The notes under the pieces: model-generated
Databases searched by the model: none
What the model saw: the letters and a program-made list of their open reading frames with translations, nothing else
Told to the model about the DNA's origin: nothing
NCBI RefSeq assembly: GCF_028009165.1
Contig: NC_079242.1
Location: 2,170,001 to 2,234,000 of the forward strand
DNA length: 64,000 bases
Reading direction: 5' to 3'
Source of the DNA: Akanthomyces muscarius
Lineage: Eukaryota > Ascomycota > Sordariomycetes > Hypocreales > Cordycipitaceae
Translations under genes and position numbers: made by a program
Shown here: positions 33,406-45,020 of the stretch, in pieces
Position numbering within the stretch: position 1 is the stretch's first letter
Layout of the letters: each line of letters opens with the position of its first letter

Positions 33406-34601
33406 ACTGCCCATCGGTAAGAGTGATGGAGAGATGAGCACATTGTACAATGAGATGTCATTTCTGGAGCGCCGCCGGCTTGATGAAACTGGACATTTGT
33501 GTAAAATTAGACACCAATCCCTTTCTTCCTTGTTTAGAGTAGACAACTTTGTGAAGTGGTTGAACGGCTATTAGAGAGAGCGCCTTGTGCAGGCACCCAC
33601 TTCCTATGTTATTAGAGACGCTGCAAGATAAAAAACCTACACCATATTTTAATGCATACAAGCACCAGACTTGCAAGAATTGAAGACTGGACTGCACAGC
33701 TCGAGCTTACACCCTCTTGGCTGGCTTGACTCGTACGTTAACCGCAGCATCTAGTAGCGGCAACTAATTCGCGATCGGACGGGTAGATGCCGACGTGGAA
33801 ACGGCTAGAGCGGCTTGACGAGAGACATGACACGTGGAAAATGTAATTACACGGCTTGGGTAGTGCCTATAAAGTGCTTATACGAGAGAAGTCCTTGGAT
33901 CTCTGTGCTTTTTCCAGCCACCCTCTTAGCAGCCCAGCCACCCGGGTCCACCACAGCGGCTCGAGGCAGTGCTGCGTTACAGGGAGCTACAGGGAGTTAC
34001 CTACAGGGACATGCTCGCTGGAAACGCTATAATTAGCCACTAAAAACGTCAAGCACTGCCTGAGTCCCAGCCACTAAATATACGACTTGGATGCATATGT
34101 TGCTGCCGATGACGATGTGTCTCATAGTATGTTGCTTGGGAACGATATTCAGACAAGCAAATAGAAAAATAAAGGCATTCAATTGATGTAGTATGAGCTC
34201 TCTTCCTACTGGACCTGGCATACAAACCTTGGGAAATAGTACTGGCTTCAACCGGTCAACTTCTCCAGTCGCACTCTGCGACGACGCATCGTGTGGCTGG
34301 GAAGAGGACTCGACCAAGGAAAAGTCGTCAAATTGGAACCATTGGGCGAAGCACACCCTGGCTCCAACCTTGGCACGCCTGTGCCTGATTCTACAAAGCC
34401 CAACGTTTTTCTTCTCGTCTTATTTTATCGGGGCTACTTCTCGATTTCTTTGTCCTTCATCATTCCCCTTCTGCGCATCGCACATGCCTACCGACCGAAG
34501 CGAATCGGCGACACTTGTACTGATACTGCGCGACGACACCTGCTGACCCCGCCATATACAACACCTCACATACACAACACAGCACATACATATCTACAAT
34601 C
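33406..34601. other. URA6-CRH intergenic region
   Basis: 1.2 kb between two plus-strand genes: URA6 3' UTR, then the promoter of the CRH gene. The frame at 34193-34546 (117 codons) has no family features and lies in the putative leader. Confidence 0.5.
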
Positions 34602-35811
34602 ATGAGAATACCGTTCCGCATAGCGGCAGGAGCCTCACTCCTAGCTGTGACAGCTGCACAAACCTGGAGCAAATGCAATCCGCTAAAGCAACGTGCGCCC
34701 TCCATCACCATCCTCGTCGCATCTACAGACCCTTTGCTAACAAACGTGCGCCCCTGCAGCATCTTGTCCGCCCAACACGGCTCTCGGCATGTCCATCAAC
34801 ATAGATTTTTCCAAAGGGTCCGTCAACTCGTTTGAGGCGCAGGGCGTCCCGACGTACGGCCCCGACGGCGCCTCCTTCACCGTGGCGGCCAGCGGCGACG
34901 CGCCGCAGCTCAACTCGCTCTTCTACATCATGTTTGGCCACGTCGAAATCACCATGAAGGCGGCGCCCGGCGCCGGAATCGTGTCCTCGGTCGTGCTCGA
35001 GTCCGACGACCTCGACGAGATCGACATGGAGTGGCTCGGCAGCAACCCGGACGAGATGCAGTCCAACTACTTTGGCAAGGGCCTCACCACCGACTACAAC
35101 CGCGGCCAGTTCCACGCCGTACAGGGCACGCAGGCCCGCTGGGTCACCTACACCGTCGACTGGACAAAGGACCGCATCGTCTGGGCCGTCGACGGCAAGT
35201 CCGTCCGCGAGCTGAAGCAGCAGGATGCCGAGCCCAACCAGTACCCGCAGACGCCCATGCAGCTCAAGGTCGGCTCCTGGGCCGGCGGCGACGCCGCCCG
35301 CAACCCGCCCGGCACCGTCCAGTGGGCGCGCGGGCCGACCGACTTCTCCAAGGGGCCGTTCGTCATGGCCGTCAAGTCGCTCCGCGTCACCGACTACTCC
35401 ACCGGCAAAAAGTACCGCTACAAGGACACCTCGGGCTCCTGGGAGTCCATCGAGGCCGTCGACGGCCAGGTCAACGCCAACGCCGGCGGCGCCAAGAACA
35501 TCCCGACCGCGACCGCGACCGGCGCCAGCCCGCCGTCCGCGAGCCACGCCACGACGTCGGCGCCCGGCGTGCCCGTCGGCGGCCTCGGCAAGGACGGCAG
35601 CCCCGCCACAAAGACGCAGACCGGCTGGCCCTGGGTCGGCACCAACCCGCCCAGCGGCGGCACCATCCCCAGCGGCTGGTACATGACGGCCGAGGGCAAG
35701 ATCATGAGGTCCTCGGCCGCGGCGGCGCTGCTCACGCCCTCGCTGCTGCTGTCGGCCGTGTCGGCCTCTGTCGCTGTCGGCGCGGCCCTCTTGATGGGCA
35801 GAGCCCTGTGA
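34602..35811 (+). CDS. CRH1: GPI-anchored GH16 chitin-glucan transglycosylase, CRH family
   Basis: Two exons, 34602-34692 and 34760-35811 (67-nt intron with GCTAAC branch), 380 residues. Residues 1-19 are a signal peptide. The next stretch, TWSKCNPLKQ-PS-CPPNTALG, is the conserved N-terminal Cys pair region of Crh proteins and confirms the splice. The catalytic motif DEIDMEWLG gives nucleophile Glu117, Asp119 and acid/base Glu121. The GH16 fold runs to about residue 240. A Ser/Thr/Pro/Gly-rich spacer and a final hydrophobic stretch (about 28 residues) form a GPI-anchor signal. CRH enzymes link chitin to beta-1,6/1,3-glucan at the cell surface. No CBM18 domain is visible, so it is of the Crh1/Utr2 type without a chitin-binding module. 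The exact paralogue is uncertain. Confidence 0.92.
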
Positions 35812-36667
35812 GCCAGGATTTGGCTTGTAATGGTAATGAGGAGGGAAAAGCAAAGACGGTACAAAATGATTCAGCATTGAGGTTTGCGACTACACTTACG
35901 GACATAGACGTATATATATATATTTATAATTGGGCTTGGGTACTTACAATTTGCGCACCCTCTATCGAGGGATGGCAACGGCGTTTGGGGATACATAGAA
36001 GCGAGGCATAAAATGCATACGTATAGATAGACGGACAGTAAATAGCACCAAGCGCGCTACAGAACATGTTTTACATATTTTACCTGCCTCTACATGAAAA
36101 CAGTGATTGATCAAGTAAGATGAATTCAGCAACCCTATCAATAAACTAAGCTATTGCAATGATAAAATCTTGTATGCTCCATGTATGTGTGCTGACCCCA
36201 TGCTCTCCAGTAGCAACGTAGTGATAAGCGCCCAACTAGATTACACCCATGCCTGCATAGCAAAGTAAATAGGAGCCTGCGTTACATCTCTGCCCATCAA
36301 GCTGTACCTATGTCGAACTGCGAGCCATCCGTGTGGCCTTTTTCTCCCGCCGTCAGTAAAAACGCCAATTGTCTGCTTCCCATCGTCTCCCGTGCAGTAT
36401 TGAAAAAGAAAAAGAAAAAGAAAAAGAAAACGTGCCATCGTACAATCTCATTAGTCGCCAGCAAAGGCGTCTAATTTTCTGTTTTCCCCGTTGACTCGAT
36501 GATTGTGCTCCCCCAGGCAGTAATGAAAAAGAAAAAAGAAAAATGAAGAAAAAGACAAAGCAAAGCAAGAAGAAGAAAAGAATAAAGACAAGAAATAGAA
36601 AAATATATCAGAAGCGGCCTCCCGAAACAAACACTCTAGAGTTTAGCGATGCAGCGTGTACCTAATC
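35812..36667. other. Convergent 3' region between CRH gene and TOP1
   Basis: 0.86 kb between converging genes. It holds an AT run near 35912-35922 and purine-rich tracts at 36402-36430 and 36523-36603. No coding frame is supported. Confidence 0.5.
36402..36430 (+). repeat. (GAAAAA)n purine repeat in TOP1 3' flank
   Basis: Nearly five units of the 6-bp repeat GAAAAA. A second, irregular A/G tract follows at 36523-36603. Both lie downstream of the TOP1 stop, so the TOP1 transcript would read them as pyrimidines. Confidence 0.75.
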
Positions 36668-39648
36668 TTAAAACTCCCAATCGTCGGCATCTTCCACCGA
36701 CTTGATGGCCCATCTAAACTTGTCTCGCAGGGTCTTCGAGAAGAACTTCTCAATGGGAACGTCAAACTTCTTCGAAAACACAACCGTGAGACGGGGGTCG
36801 ATGTAGTTCTGACACATGCATTAGTCTCAATTCGCACTCGCCCGCATTGGCGTTTCTGGGTTTGACTTACGATTTTGGAAGTACCCAGGGCCACTTCCTT
36901 GTTGCCATCGCGGTCTTCGGCCTGCGTCTCCAGCACCTTGACGCGGTCATCAAGCTTCTCCACAGCCGCAAGGAGCTTCTCCACGGTTGGGCCGCGGCCT
37001 TCGGCCTCAACCTTGTTCGTCTTGTTCTCCTTTTTGAACTTGGCCTCCAGTTCCTTGACAGCCAAGAGGCGCTCCTTAAGCTCCTTTTCGGGCAGCGGCC
37101 TTTCCTTATCAGCCTTGCGCTTCTCGTTGTCCTTTTCGAACTTCTTCGTAATCTTGGTGCGCTGCTCTTCAATAAGGAATTGCTGGTGCTCCAGGACCCA
37201 TTCCTTGTCAATGTCCTCGTCAAGTTGGAAATAGGCAGCGCCCTTTTTCTTCTTCTGGGTCGGTTCAATGTCAAGCATCATCATCTTGGTACGCCACTGC
37301 TGATATCGCAAACCCTTGATACGGTCGCTCAGCTTCTGCATCTGCTGCTCGTGGCTAGCACCAACTGAACGCTTGTGATTACAGAGAATGGCAACCTCTC
37401 GGTTACAGTCATTGTACAACTTGACCTTCTCTGCAATCGTGCCCTTGGACCGAGGGTCCTTCTCCAGGTTTCGGAGAAGTGTGGCCATGGTGAAGGAAGC
37501 ATTATAAGTACGGAAAACCTTGGCTGTCAGACCCTGCATGTAGCTGTTCAAGTGCTTGTTCAACTGAGAGGTCGTCAAGCGATCGAAAAGGTCATCGCCA
37601 TCGGCCTTGGGTGGCTTCTTGAACAGCTTCAAATTCTTAAAGACTTGCGCGTCGACCTTGGCCGTTTCATTGTACCGAATGCTGTCCTTGCCCAGGAAAT
37701 CGAAAGTGACATTGTTCGGGGGCTCAAGAGTAATGTGCTCGTACTTCAGCGAGCAGCAGCCCACAGTGTCGGCTTCATTCTCAGTATCCTTTTCGTTACC
37801 CGCTCTCAGTGCCAACTTGTCAATCAGGTACATGGCCGTAGCCCTCTGACGATCGGCCATGATTTCGCTCTTGAGCTCCTTGGTGTACTCGCGACGAATC
37901 TTGTCAATGTGCTTCTTCAGTTCACGAGCCTTTTCAAACTTCTTGAAGTCGCTCTGGCCCTTGACATCACTGGCAGCTCCCAGCATGACATACTTGTATG
38001 CCCCGTTGATGTTTTCTTGCCACATAGCAAGCCAGGTAGCTTTTTGGTCATGTTGAACAGCCTTCCACTTGTGGCCCTTGGGCGGCTCCGGAACCTTGGC
38101 ATGCTTGCCGATGTTGATCGTAATCTGCTCGGGCCAGACTCGCGTCTTCACACGGCCAGTTTTGGGGTGCTCGCCTCGACCACGAAACAAGCTAGGCGGT
38201 TCAACGCGAAAGTTGCCCACCTTTTGCTTTCTACCATCCCAAAGACAGTGAGTGAATGGTGCCTCCAGCTTGTCCTTCTCGGCTTTGGCAGCTTCCTTTT
38301 CAGCCTTGGACAGGTTCTTGTTCTTCTTGGCCTCCGTCTTCACCAGCCAGTGGTCGTAGATCTTTGTGAAATCGCACTTGTCCAAGCTCTTGATCGGTAC
38401 CTTTTCACCGGCCGCATTCTTCGCGCCACCTGCCTTCTTGATGATGTCGGAGAAATCGGCGAAGAAATTCTGTCGGAACGTGGGGTTTTCAAGGTGGTGA
38501 GACGACGCAGGAGTCATCATAGCAACCCAGAAGGAGGCAGCTTCCTCGGCCTCGAGGGGCAGAGTAACGTCTTGGCCATCATACTTCAGCTTGACGTGCT
38601 TTGGGAGAGGCTCGTAGGCAGGGGCAAACAAAACACCATTGTGCTCCAGTGTTTGCCACTTGATGGAATCATCCTCAGGCTTGGGTGCATTCCACCATTC
38701 GTAGCCCTCCTCTTCCTCTTCCTCTTCCTTGGCAGCTTTTTTCGCTTCTTTAGCAGGAGTCACCTTGCCCTTCTTGGCTGATGTGGCAGCCTTGGCCTTC
38801 TTCGAGATCGGCGCGTCGGAATCGGACTCCTCCTTCTTTACACCATTTGATTTTCGCTTGGTGGCGACGCCATTCGACTGTCGCTTTTTCGCAGACGATT
38901 TCGCGAGAGGGGCATCGTCGTCGGACTCGTCCTTGATGCTCTTCCTCGGTGTCGCCTTCTTCTTCGCATCCTTGGCACGAATGGCCTGCGCCTCTTTTGC
39001 GGCTGCATTCTCGATGGCTGCCTTCTTCTTAGCCAGGCTGCCTAGCGGAATGTCATCGTCGGAGGAGTCCATAACTGCTTTGCGAGGGGCGGACTTGAAA
39101 GACTTTGATTTGCTGATGGGTTCATCATCAGAATCAGACTCCACAGCCTTCTTCGATTTTTGTCGCTTGGCCTGGCGCACTCTTGTCAGTAATGAAAAGT
39201 AGCGGACATAGACTGATCGCGACCGGCCAACTTACCAGAGGGGCACCGTCACTGTCCGAGTCGTCCTTGTAGTCAATCTTGGCGATCGATGTGCGGGATT
39301 TGCGCTTGTTGTTGAGAGCGCCGTCGAGGTCCATCGTGTCCGAGTTTTTACGAGGGACGAGGATGCCTTCGCCAGCGCCGGATGTTTTGGGTACGGATCG
39401 ATCGAGGGCCTTGTCCATCGATGCGGTGACCTTTGCAGCCGAAACTATACGAGAGTGCTAGTTAGTGGGCACGTTCGTGGCGAATACCAAAGGGCGAACT
39501 GGCGAAGGAAGAGTCTTCGTTCGAGTCGCAAAGCGCTTGGGACAATAGGAAAAAGTTCGAATCGCATCGATGCAAGGCATAGAAAGCACGTACCGTTTCC
39601 GTTTGGCCTAGCAAGAGGCATATCATCGTCAGAGCTGCTGTAGGACAT
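36668..39648 (-). CDS. TOP1: DNA topoisomerase I (type IB)
   Basis: Four exons, 39648-39594, 39444-39236, 39171-36871 and 36808-36668; 901 residues. It relaxes supercoiled nuclear DNA through a 3'-phosphotyrosyl intermediate. The N-terminal ~200 residues are Lys/Ser/Asp-rich (many SDSDD clusters and KK signals). The conserved core begins about residue 240 ([21 protein letters not shown]) and contains [11 protein letters not shown] with a catalytic Arg and the HKRSVGASH segment. The linker coiled-coil is Lys/Glu-rich. The catalytic Tyr is at residue 857 in NYIDPR, in the small fourth exon of 46 residues, which is joined by a 62-nt intron. The exon 2/3 join GAPL|AKRQK uses a CAG acceptor at 39172. 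Length and motifs match fungal Top1. It is divergent from ATP3. Confidence 0.95.
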
Positions 39649-40130
39649 TTTTGCAAGCGCGCCGAGAGGGCAGGAAACTAGGGCGCTGTAGTAGTTTGGG
39701 ATAAAAGAGAGCTGCGAGACGGGTTGAAGAGCGATTCTGTTGCGAGAAGCAAGAAAAAGAGGGATGAAAGAGTGCAAGTTGACCCCTCCACGCCTAGTGC
39801 AGGTGAAGAGGGAATTAAAATAGGCCACCTTTCACGGGAGTGGTGAAGAATGAAAGGGTCAAAGGTTTTGGTGAAGCCTGGAATCGAGTGAGATCGTGCT
39901 GCGAGGACCTGCCGCAGCTCGCAAGCGCCGTTGGCACTGGCGGGTCACGTGACAAAGTAATCCCGCCAATTTACCGGGAAAATAGCGACGTGAGCAAAAC
40001 GAGCCAGAGAATCCACCTCAACCACCCGAACCACGATCCTCACCCCCCTTCGTCAATTGATCCAACGAGCGCGATCAATTGGGCCACCGCTTGCTTGAGG
40101 TTTAATTCGACTTCTCGAACCTTTGTCACG
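39649..40130. other. Bidirectional TOP1/ATP3 promoter region
   Basis: 482 bp between divergent start codons. It contains the TCACGTGA palindrome at 39945-39952 and no coding frame of note. Confidence 0.6.
39945..39952. promoter_or_regulatory. TCACGTGA (Cbf1-type) box
   Basis: Eight-bp palindrome with the CACGTG core, 186 bp before the ATP3 start and about 300 bp before the TOP1 start. It is the high-affinity form of a fungal Cbf1/bHLH site. Function is inferred. Confidence 0.4.
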
Positions 40131-41362
40131 ATGCTGTCTAGAGCGGCCCGCCCTGCCGTCCGCGCCGCGGTCACCTCGACTCGGTAAGTTACGGAACTGC
40201 CTCAGGGAAATTTGGGGGCAGAGCGAGAGCCCCGAATGCAAGCTCCGACGAACTCGGCAAAAAGGCGCAACGGCGTGCCCAATGGCGCATGTAGCTTGAT
40301 GACGAGTCGTCGGGAGCAGCTAGAGCATGCGGAACTCATCGACAATTAATTTCTATGTACTGACGCGCCCCGCGATGAATTACAGAGTTGCCCCGGCCGG
40401 TCCCAACAGCGCAGCTACCTATGCTACCCTCCGTGAAATCGAGGGCCGCCTCAAGTCCATCAAGAACATTCAGAAGATCACCTCGACGATGAAGATTGTT
40501 GCCTCGACCAAGCTCACCCGTGCCACCCGCACCATGAACGACTCCCGCGTCTACGGTGAGACGTCCAACGAGGTCTTCAAGCAGGCCGAGACTGCCGCCC
40601 TCGAGGAGGGCGAGAAGAAGACTCTGGTCATTGTCTGCTCCTCCGACAAGGGTCTCTGCGGCGGTATTCACTCCAGCATGAGCCGTTTCATCCGCCGACT
40701 CCAGGCCGAGGGCGAGAAGTTCGACCTCGCCATCATTGGCGAGAAGTGCCGTTCGCAGCTTTCCCGTACCAGTGCCCAGGACATCCAGCTCTCCTTTGCC
40801 GGTGTCGGAAAGGCCATCCCTACCTATGCCGACGCCCAGGCCATTGCTGACCAGGTCATCATGCTGCCCAAGGAGTACACCGACGTCAAGATTCTGTACA
40901 ACCGCTTCATCAATGCCACCAGCTACGAGCCTACCTTCATTGAGGCATTTTCCGAGGAGGCCATTCTCGCTTCCCGTATGTGCCTTTTTACGATGCGTAC
41001 CCAGAAAGAGATTCCCGAAGCTAACTTAGATGCCAGCCAACATTTCTTCCTTCGAGGTCGACGATTCGGTCCTCGAGAACCTCCGCGAGTACAGCCTTGC
41101 CAACTCCCTTTACTGGGCTCTGGCTGAGGGCCACGCCTGCGAGCAGTCTGCTCGTCGCAACGCCATGGATGTGAGTTGGCTCCCCGTTCTCATTCTATTT
41201 AATGTGCGCCATTTACTGACAATGAACCCACAGAACGCTTCCAAGAACGCCGGTGAGATGATTGGCAAGTACCAGATTCTCTACAACCGTACCCGACAGG
41301 CCGTCATTACCGGCGAACTTGTCGAAATTATCACCGGTGCCACCGCCTCGGAGGACATGTAA
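40131..41362 (+). CDS. ATP3: Mitochondrial F1Fo ATP synthase gamma subunit
   Basis: Four exons: 40131-40183, 40386-40975, 41037-41170 and 41234-41362; 301 residues. The gamma subunit is the rotating shaft of F1 in the mitochondrial matrix. The first ~25 residues ([21 protein letters not shown]) are a mitochondrial presequence split by the first intron. The mature part begins [31 protein letters not shown], the canonical N-terminal coiled-coil of gamma, and ends with the conserved [16 protein letters not shown] helix. [10 protein letters not shown] is the family signature in the globular part. All exon joins preserve this alignment (STR|VAPAG, LAS|PNISSF, AMD|NASKN). Length is usual for fungi. 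Confidence 0.95.
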
Positions 41363-41802
41363 ATGCTGGAGGTGCAATCATAACTTTGAAAAGATTCCCT
41401 TTGTACCAATCTTTAGAGGTCTCGCCCGCTATGGGGGTTCCCCGTGTATCAAAGCCTCAATAAATTCTTTAGTATATCAACCCTTTCCGCATTTGTCACG
41501 AGCGAGCAATACAATGCGATTACAACATTTGTGAAGACTGTGGTGCTCTTCACACGATGCTTGCTGATTACGTTTGATTATCAAGGTTGGACGTTGAAGC
41601 TACCGCCTGGTCGCTGTTTTACACCCAAGGCCAGCCTAAGCATGTACCAAACAAACAAGAAATACAAAAACCCGAGCATCTTCCGCGCTGATTCTGACTC
41701 CAAACAAACGCCAAACCACAAACATTGTATCTATAAACATGCTGAGTGTAAAAGGAGGAGAAAGACACGAGTCCCACACAATGCATCTACTGCCGCCACC
41801 GC
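41363..41802. other. Convergent ATP3-LSD1 3' region
   Basis: 440 bp with the 3' UTRs of two converging genes. Nothing else is supported. Confidence 0.6.
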
Positions 41803-44800
41803 CTAAAACTCCATGCTGCCGTCGTTATCTTCCGCATAGCTTACGTTTCGAGCGCGACGGCTCTTTGGCGTGAGCAGAATGCGGCCTCTAGAATCGACCA
41901 TGGCGTCGCCAGGTTCTGGCCTAAACGGATTGCTTCTTTCGTAGGCTGTCCGTATCTGAATGGCTTCAAGGTCCCATTTTTCCACCATCGGCGCGTACTT
42001 CGCCATGGCTTCAGCATATGCTTGCTTCTGCTCGTTGGCCTGCATCTCAAATGGTCGGCGAGTCTCTTCCGATGCTTCTTTCCACATGCGCGAGGTCATG
42101 ACACGGACCTCGTTCGGAATGGCCTTGGTCCGGCCCCCTTTGCGGTTCTCTTCGCATCGCTTGCGTGCCTCGTCAAAGTGCATCTTGCTGAAGAGCAGAT
42201 ACGCGTTGCCAGCCACCTTGCCTGGCTGTACGGGTCGCTCTCCGATCTTGGACTGTACATACTTCCAAGCTTCGGCTTCGTATGCATCAATGCGTGCTTG
42301 GCGTGGATCCTTGGCCGCCTCTTTGCGTTTCTGTAGTAGCAAGGAATCGCGCGGTAAAATCAACGGTGTGGGCACTTCAATAGGGCCCAGAATCTCTGCC
42401 AGAATCTCTGAGGCTGCTCGCAAGCCCGACAGATAGGCACCATGAACGGTTGCCGGGTGGGTGCCGATGGTATGCTCGCCCGCGAAGAACAGGTTACCCA
42501 AGGGTTTCGCCATGTTATCGTAGTCCTCAGGTTGCATGTCTGGCGCCGCCGACGAGTAACTGCCCCTCGCAAAAGGATCAGAGCCCCATCGCGTCACGAC
42601 TGCTTCCAGTGGGTGCGGCACGTCTGGACCGAAAACGCTGCGTAGAGTCTCTGTGGCTTCGCGAATCAAGGCTTCGTTGCTTGTGGTCTCTGTGTCGAAG
42701 CCTGCGTCTCCAGCCATCAAAGCAAGCAGGCAGGGCATGCCCGTGGTATTTGTAACATTGAACCACTGAAAGAAACGGCCGCGGCTGCCGCGATATTCAT
42801 GTTGTGACGTGCTTTCCGGATCTGGGGCGTCTTTCAAGACCCCAAATATGTGCCTATCCGCCTCCCAAAATACCCTATCATACACCAGGACCACTTTGTT
42901 GAGAATACCAAAGCCCAATCTCTCGATAGCTTGAGATTTCCAATCAGGCACAGGCGGGTCAAACTCAATGTTGCCATGTTTTAAGACCCCAAGTGGCACT
43001 GTACAAACGACGGAGTCGGCTTCCACCACTTTTCCGTCTTCGCATTCAATGCTTGCAGGCCCGACAAAGGAATCAGCGTGATAGCTAATGCGCTTCACAG
43101 GAGACTTAGATGTGATGTCCAGAGGAGTTGGGCAGTGGAGTAAACCACGCGCTACACTTTGATAGCCACCAACAATCATTGTATGGCTTCCTTCCCATTC
43201 GTTTCCAGCATCAATATCCCAGAGTCTAAGACTCAGATTGTGCAAGTTTGTAGCATTGCTGTATTCAAGATTGGCAATATGCCAATTTATAAGTCTGTGA
43301 TCCAGCGGGTTCAGTTCAACCAACGACTTGTACTGGGAAATGGCATCATCAAGCACTGAACCCAAGGTACAGTCTGGGTCATGGATTGCATGGCTTAGAT
43401 CCAGGTCCGTTTCCTTATCAATGCCATGCTTTAGATTCCACCCCATCTCAGCCACTTTTTCAGAAGATTTAGAGGTTGCAGGAACCCCGGGTTCAGAATA
43501 GACCCGTCCAGTCAGTTTGTCCGAAGATACTGGTATCATCGGCACTGTGTCTCCAGAATGTTGCTGTGGTAGCGTCGATTCGTTGGTTTGGCTAATTGCC
43601 ATCTCTTCGCTTTGAGCGATGCTTTTGCTCCCATCCGTTGGGCTGTCTTTGCCCTCGTCTAGCAAGTCACGGTTGCCTTGTATCAATTTGGCAGCCGTCA
43701 TTTTGTGCTTGTGCTCGCTGACACGGTCGAGGCAGTCGTTGTATAACTTTTCAATCAGCTGATCACGCTCGGCATCGACTGGTTTTCCATCACTGTCGTA
43801 TATTGTGGTTTCTGCTTTGAGTGCATGATAGGGCAAACATAGCTGACCACGCACGAGAATGTTGATGGGATTTCCGCGGTCGAATCCAGTGATTATCATT
43901 CCACCCATTTCTGCGGTGCATCGTTTGGTATGGAATCCATCCATGGGTGACCTGGGCTGAGTCTTGAACTGGCGGGAGTAAACTCGGCCTCCCACTCGGC
44001 CTCGTCCTTCGATTAGTAGGACTTTTGGTACATCCTCGCCGAGGTCATTGAAGCGATCCGCGTACTGCTTGAACAGTCCCTCTAATTGTCTGGCGCATGA
44101 TAAGCCCGAGATCCCAGCTCCTACGACTGCGATTGTTCTCCTCTTGCTGATCTGCTTTTGGAGTTTCGCCTTTCTTGCAACGCGCCCCAGGTCGAGGCAT
44201 CCGAAGTTGATATATCCCCGACGAGCGAGCCAGTCGTAGCACAAGTTGGCTGCATCAAACCAGCGAGCGTTCGCACACCCTACCGCTTCTTCTCTCGTGA
44301 TCCCCTGCCAGGGCTTCTTCAGCCAAAGGCGCAGTATACTATTTCGAACATTCAGGTACGTAGTCACCTGAGCGTAGGTTATGTGATGGCGCAACAGGAG
44401 ATATTCTTCGGTATGGAGAGCATATGGGTTCAATCTCGAGTTTTCTGCCGCAATGATGCACTCGGTTGCGTACTGCGATGGCGGTACATCTTTAGGAATG
44501 GATGATTTAGGTTGAACGATGAAGTCTAATCGGTCGCCATCATGCGAAAAGCTGCGACAAGGTATCGATGGGGTCGAAAGATCGGGCATACGTTTTCTTG
44601 GGGTATCATTATCAGCCGGCGTCGTCGCTTTACTAGAGAAGGATGATTGACGAGATGAGAGGTCAGACATCTCGGAGACGAAGGATTCCGTTGCGCCATT
44701 ATTAACGGACGGCAGGGGCATTTCGCAGTCTGGTTTTTCAATCTTTATTACACTGAGAGTTGTCAGAATATGAATAGCCGATGTTGTAGACCCTTGGAAG

Positions 44801-45020
44801 CGGCTTACCTTGGCGTTTGGTGGCCTCGAGGTGGGCTGACGGGATCCGGATCCATATTTTGGCTCTTCATGGCGCCAAGAGCCTCAGCCATAGGACTGGA
44901 TTCATGAAAGTTATTGTGAGCATATGCAGTTGGATCTTGATATCGCGTGTCGGCGGGCGGGATGTTGCCCCCGGCCTGCGCCGCCGCCGCGACGTTGCTC
45001 AAAACTGCGAGTGAATCCAT
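41803..45020 (-). CDS. LSD1-type histone demethylase (SWIRM + amine oxidase + HMG box)
   Basis: Two exons, 45020-44809 and 44752-41803 (57-nt intron), 1053 residues. Domain order: Ser-rich N-terminus; SWIRM domain at about 155-256; FAD-dependent amine oxidase with the dinucleotide motif GAGISG at 282-287 and the RGRVGGRV motif; a long insert in place of the animal tower; the LNKVVLVYDRVFW segment that carries the catalytic Lys equivalent to human LSD1 Lys661; the FAD-binding EHTIGTHPATVHGAYLSG near the end of the oxidase; then an HMG box at about 912-997. It should remove methyl groups from histone lysine (H3K4 or H3K9) in the nucleus. A C-terminal HMG box is the usual fungal form. The start at MDSLAVLSN is preferred; an in-frame ATG at 45098 would add 26 residues. 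Confidence 0.9.

Noticed and set aside
32659..33546. 295-codon minus-strand frame opposite URA6
   Set aside because: Shadow of URA6 exon 2, composition only.
34723..35877. 384-codon minus-strand frame opposite the CRH gene
   Set aside because: Gly/Arg/Ala-rich shadow of the GC-rich GH16 gene; no homology.
37375..38781. 468-codon plus-strand frame opposite TOP1
   Set aside because: It is antisense to the well-supported TOP1 exon 3; composition is Leu/Val/Ser-rich from the reverse codon bias and it shows no family.
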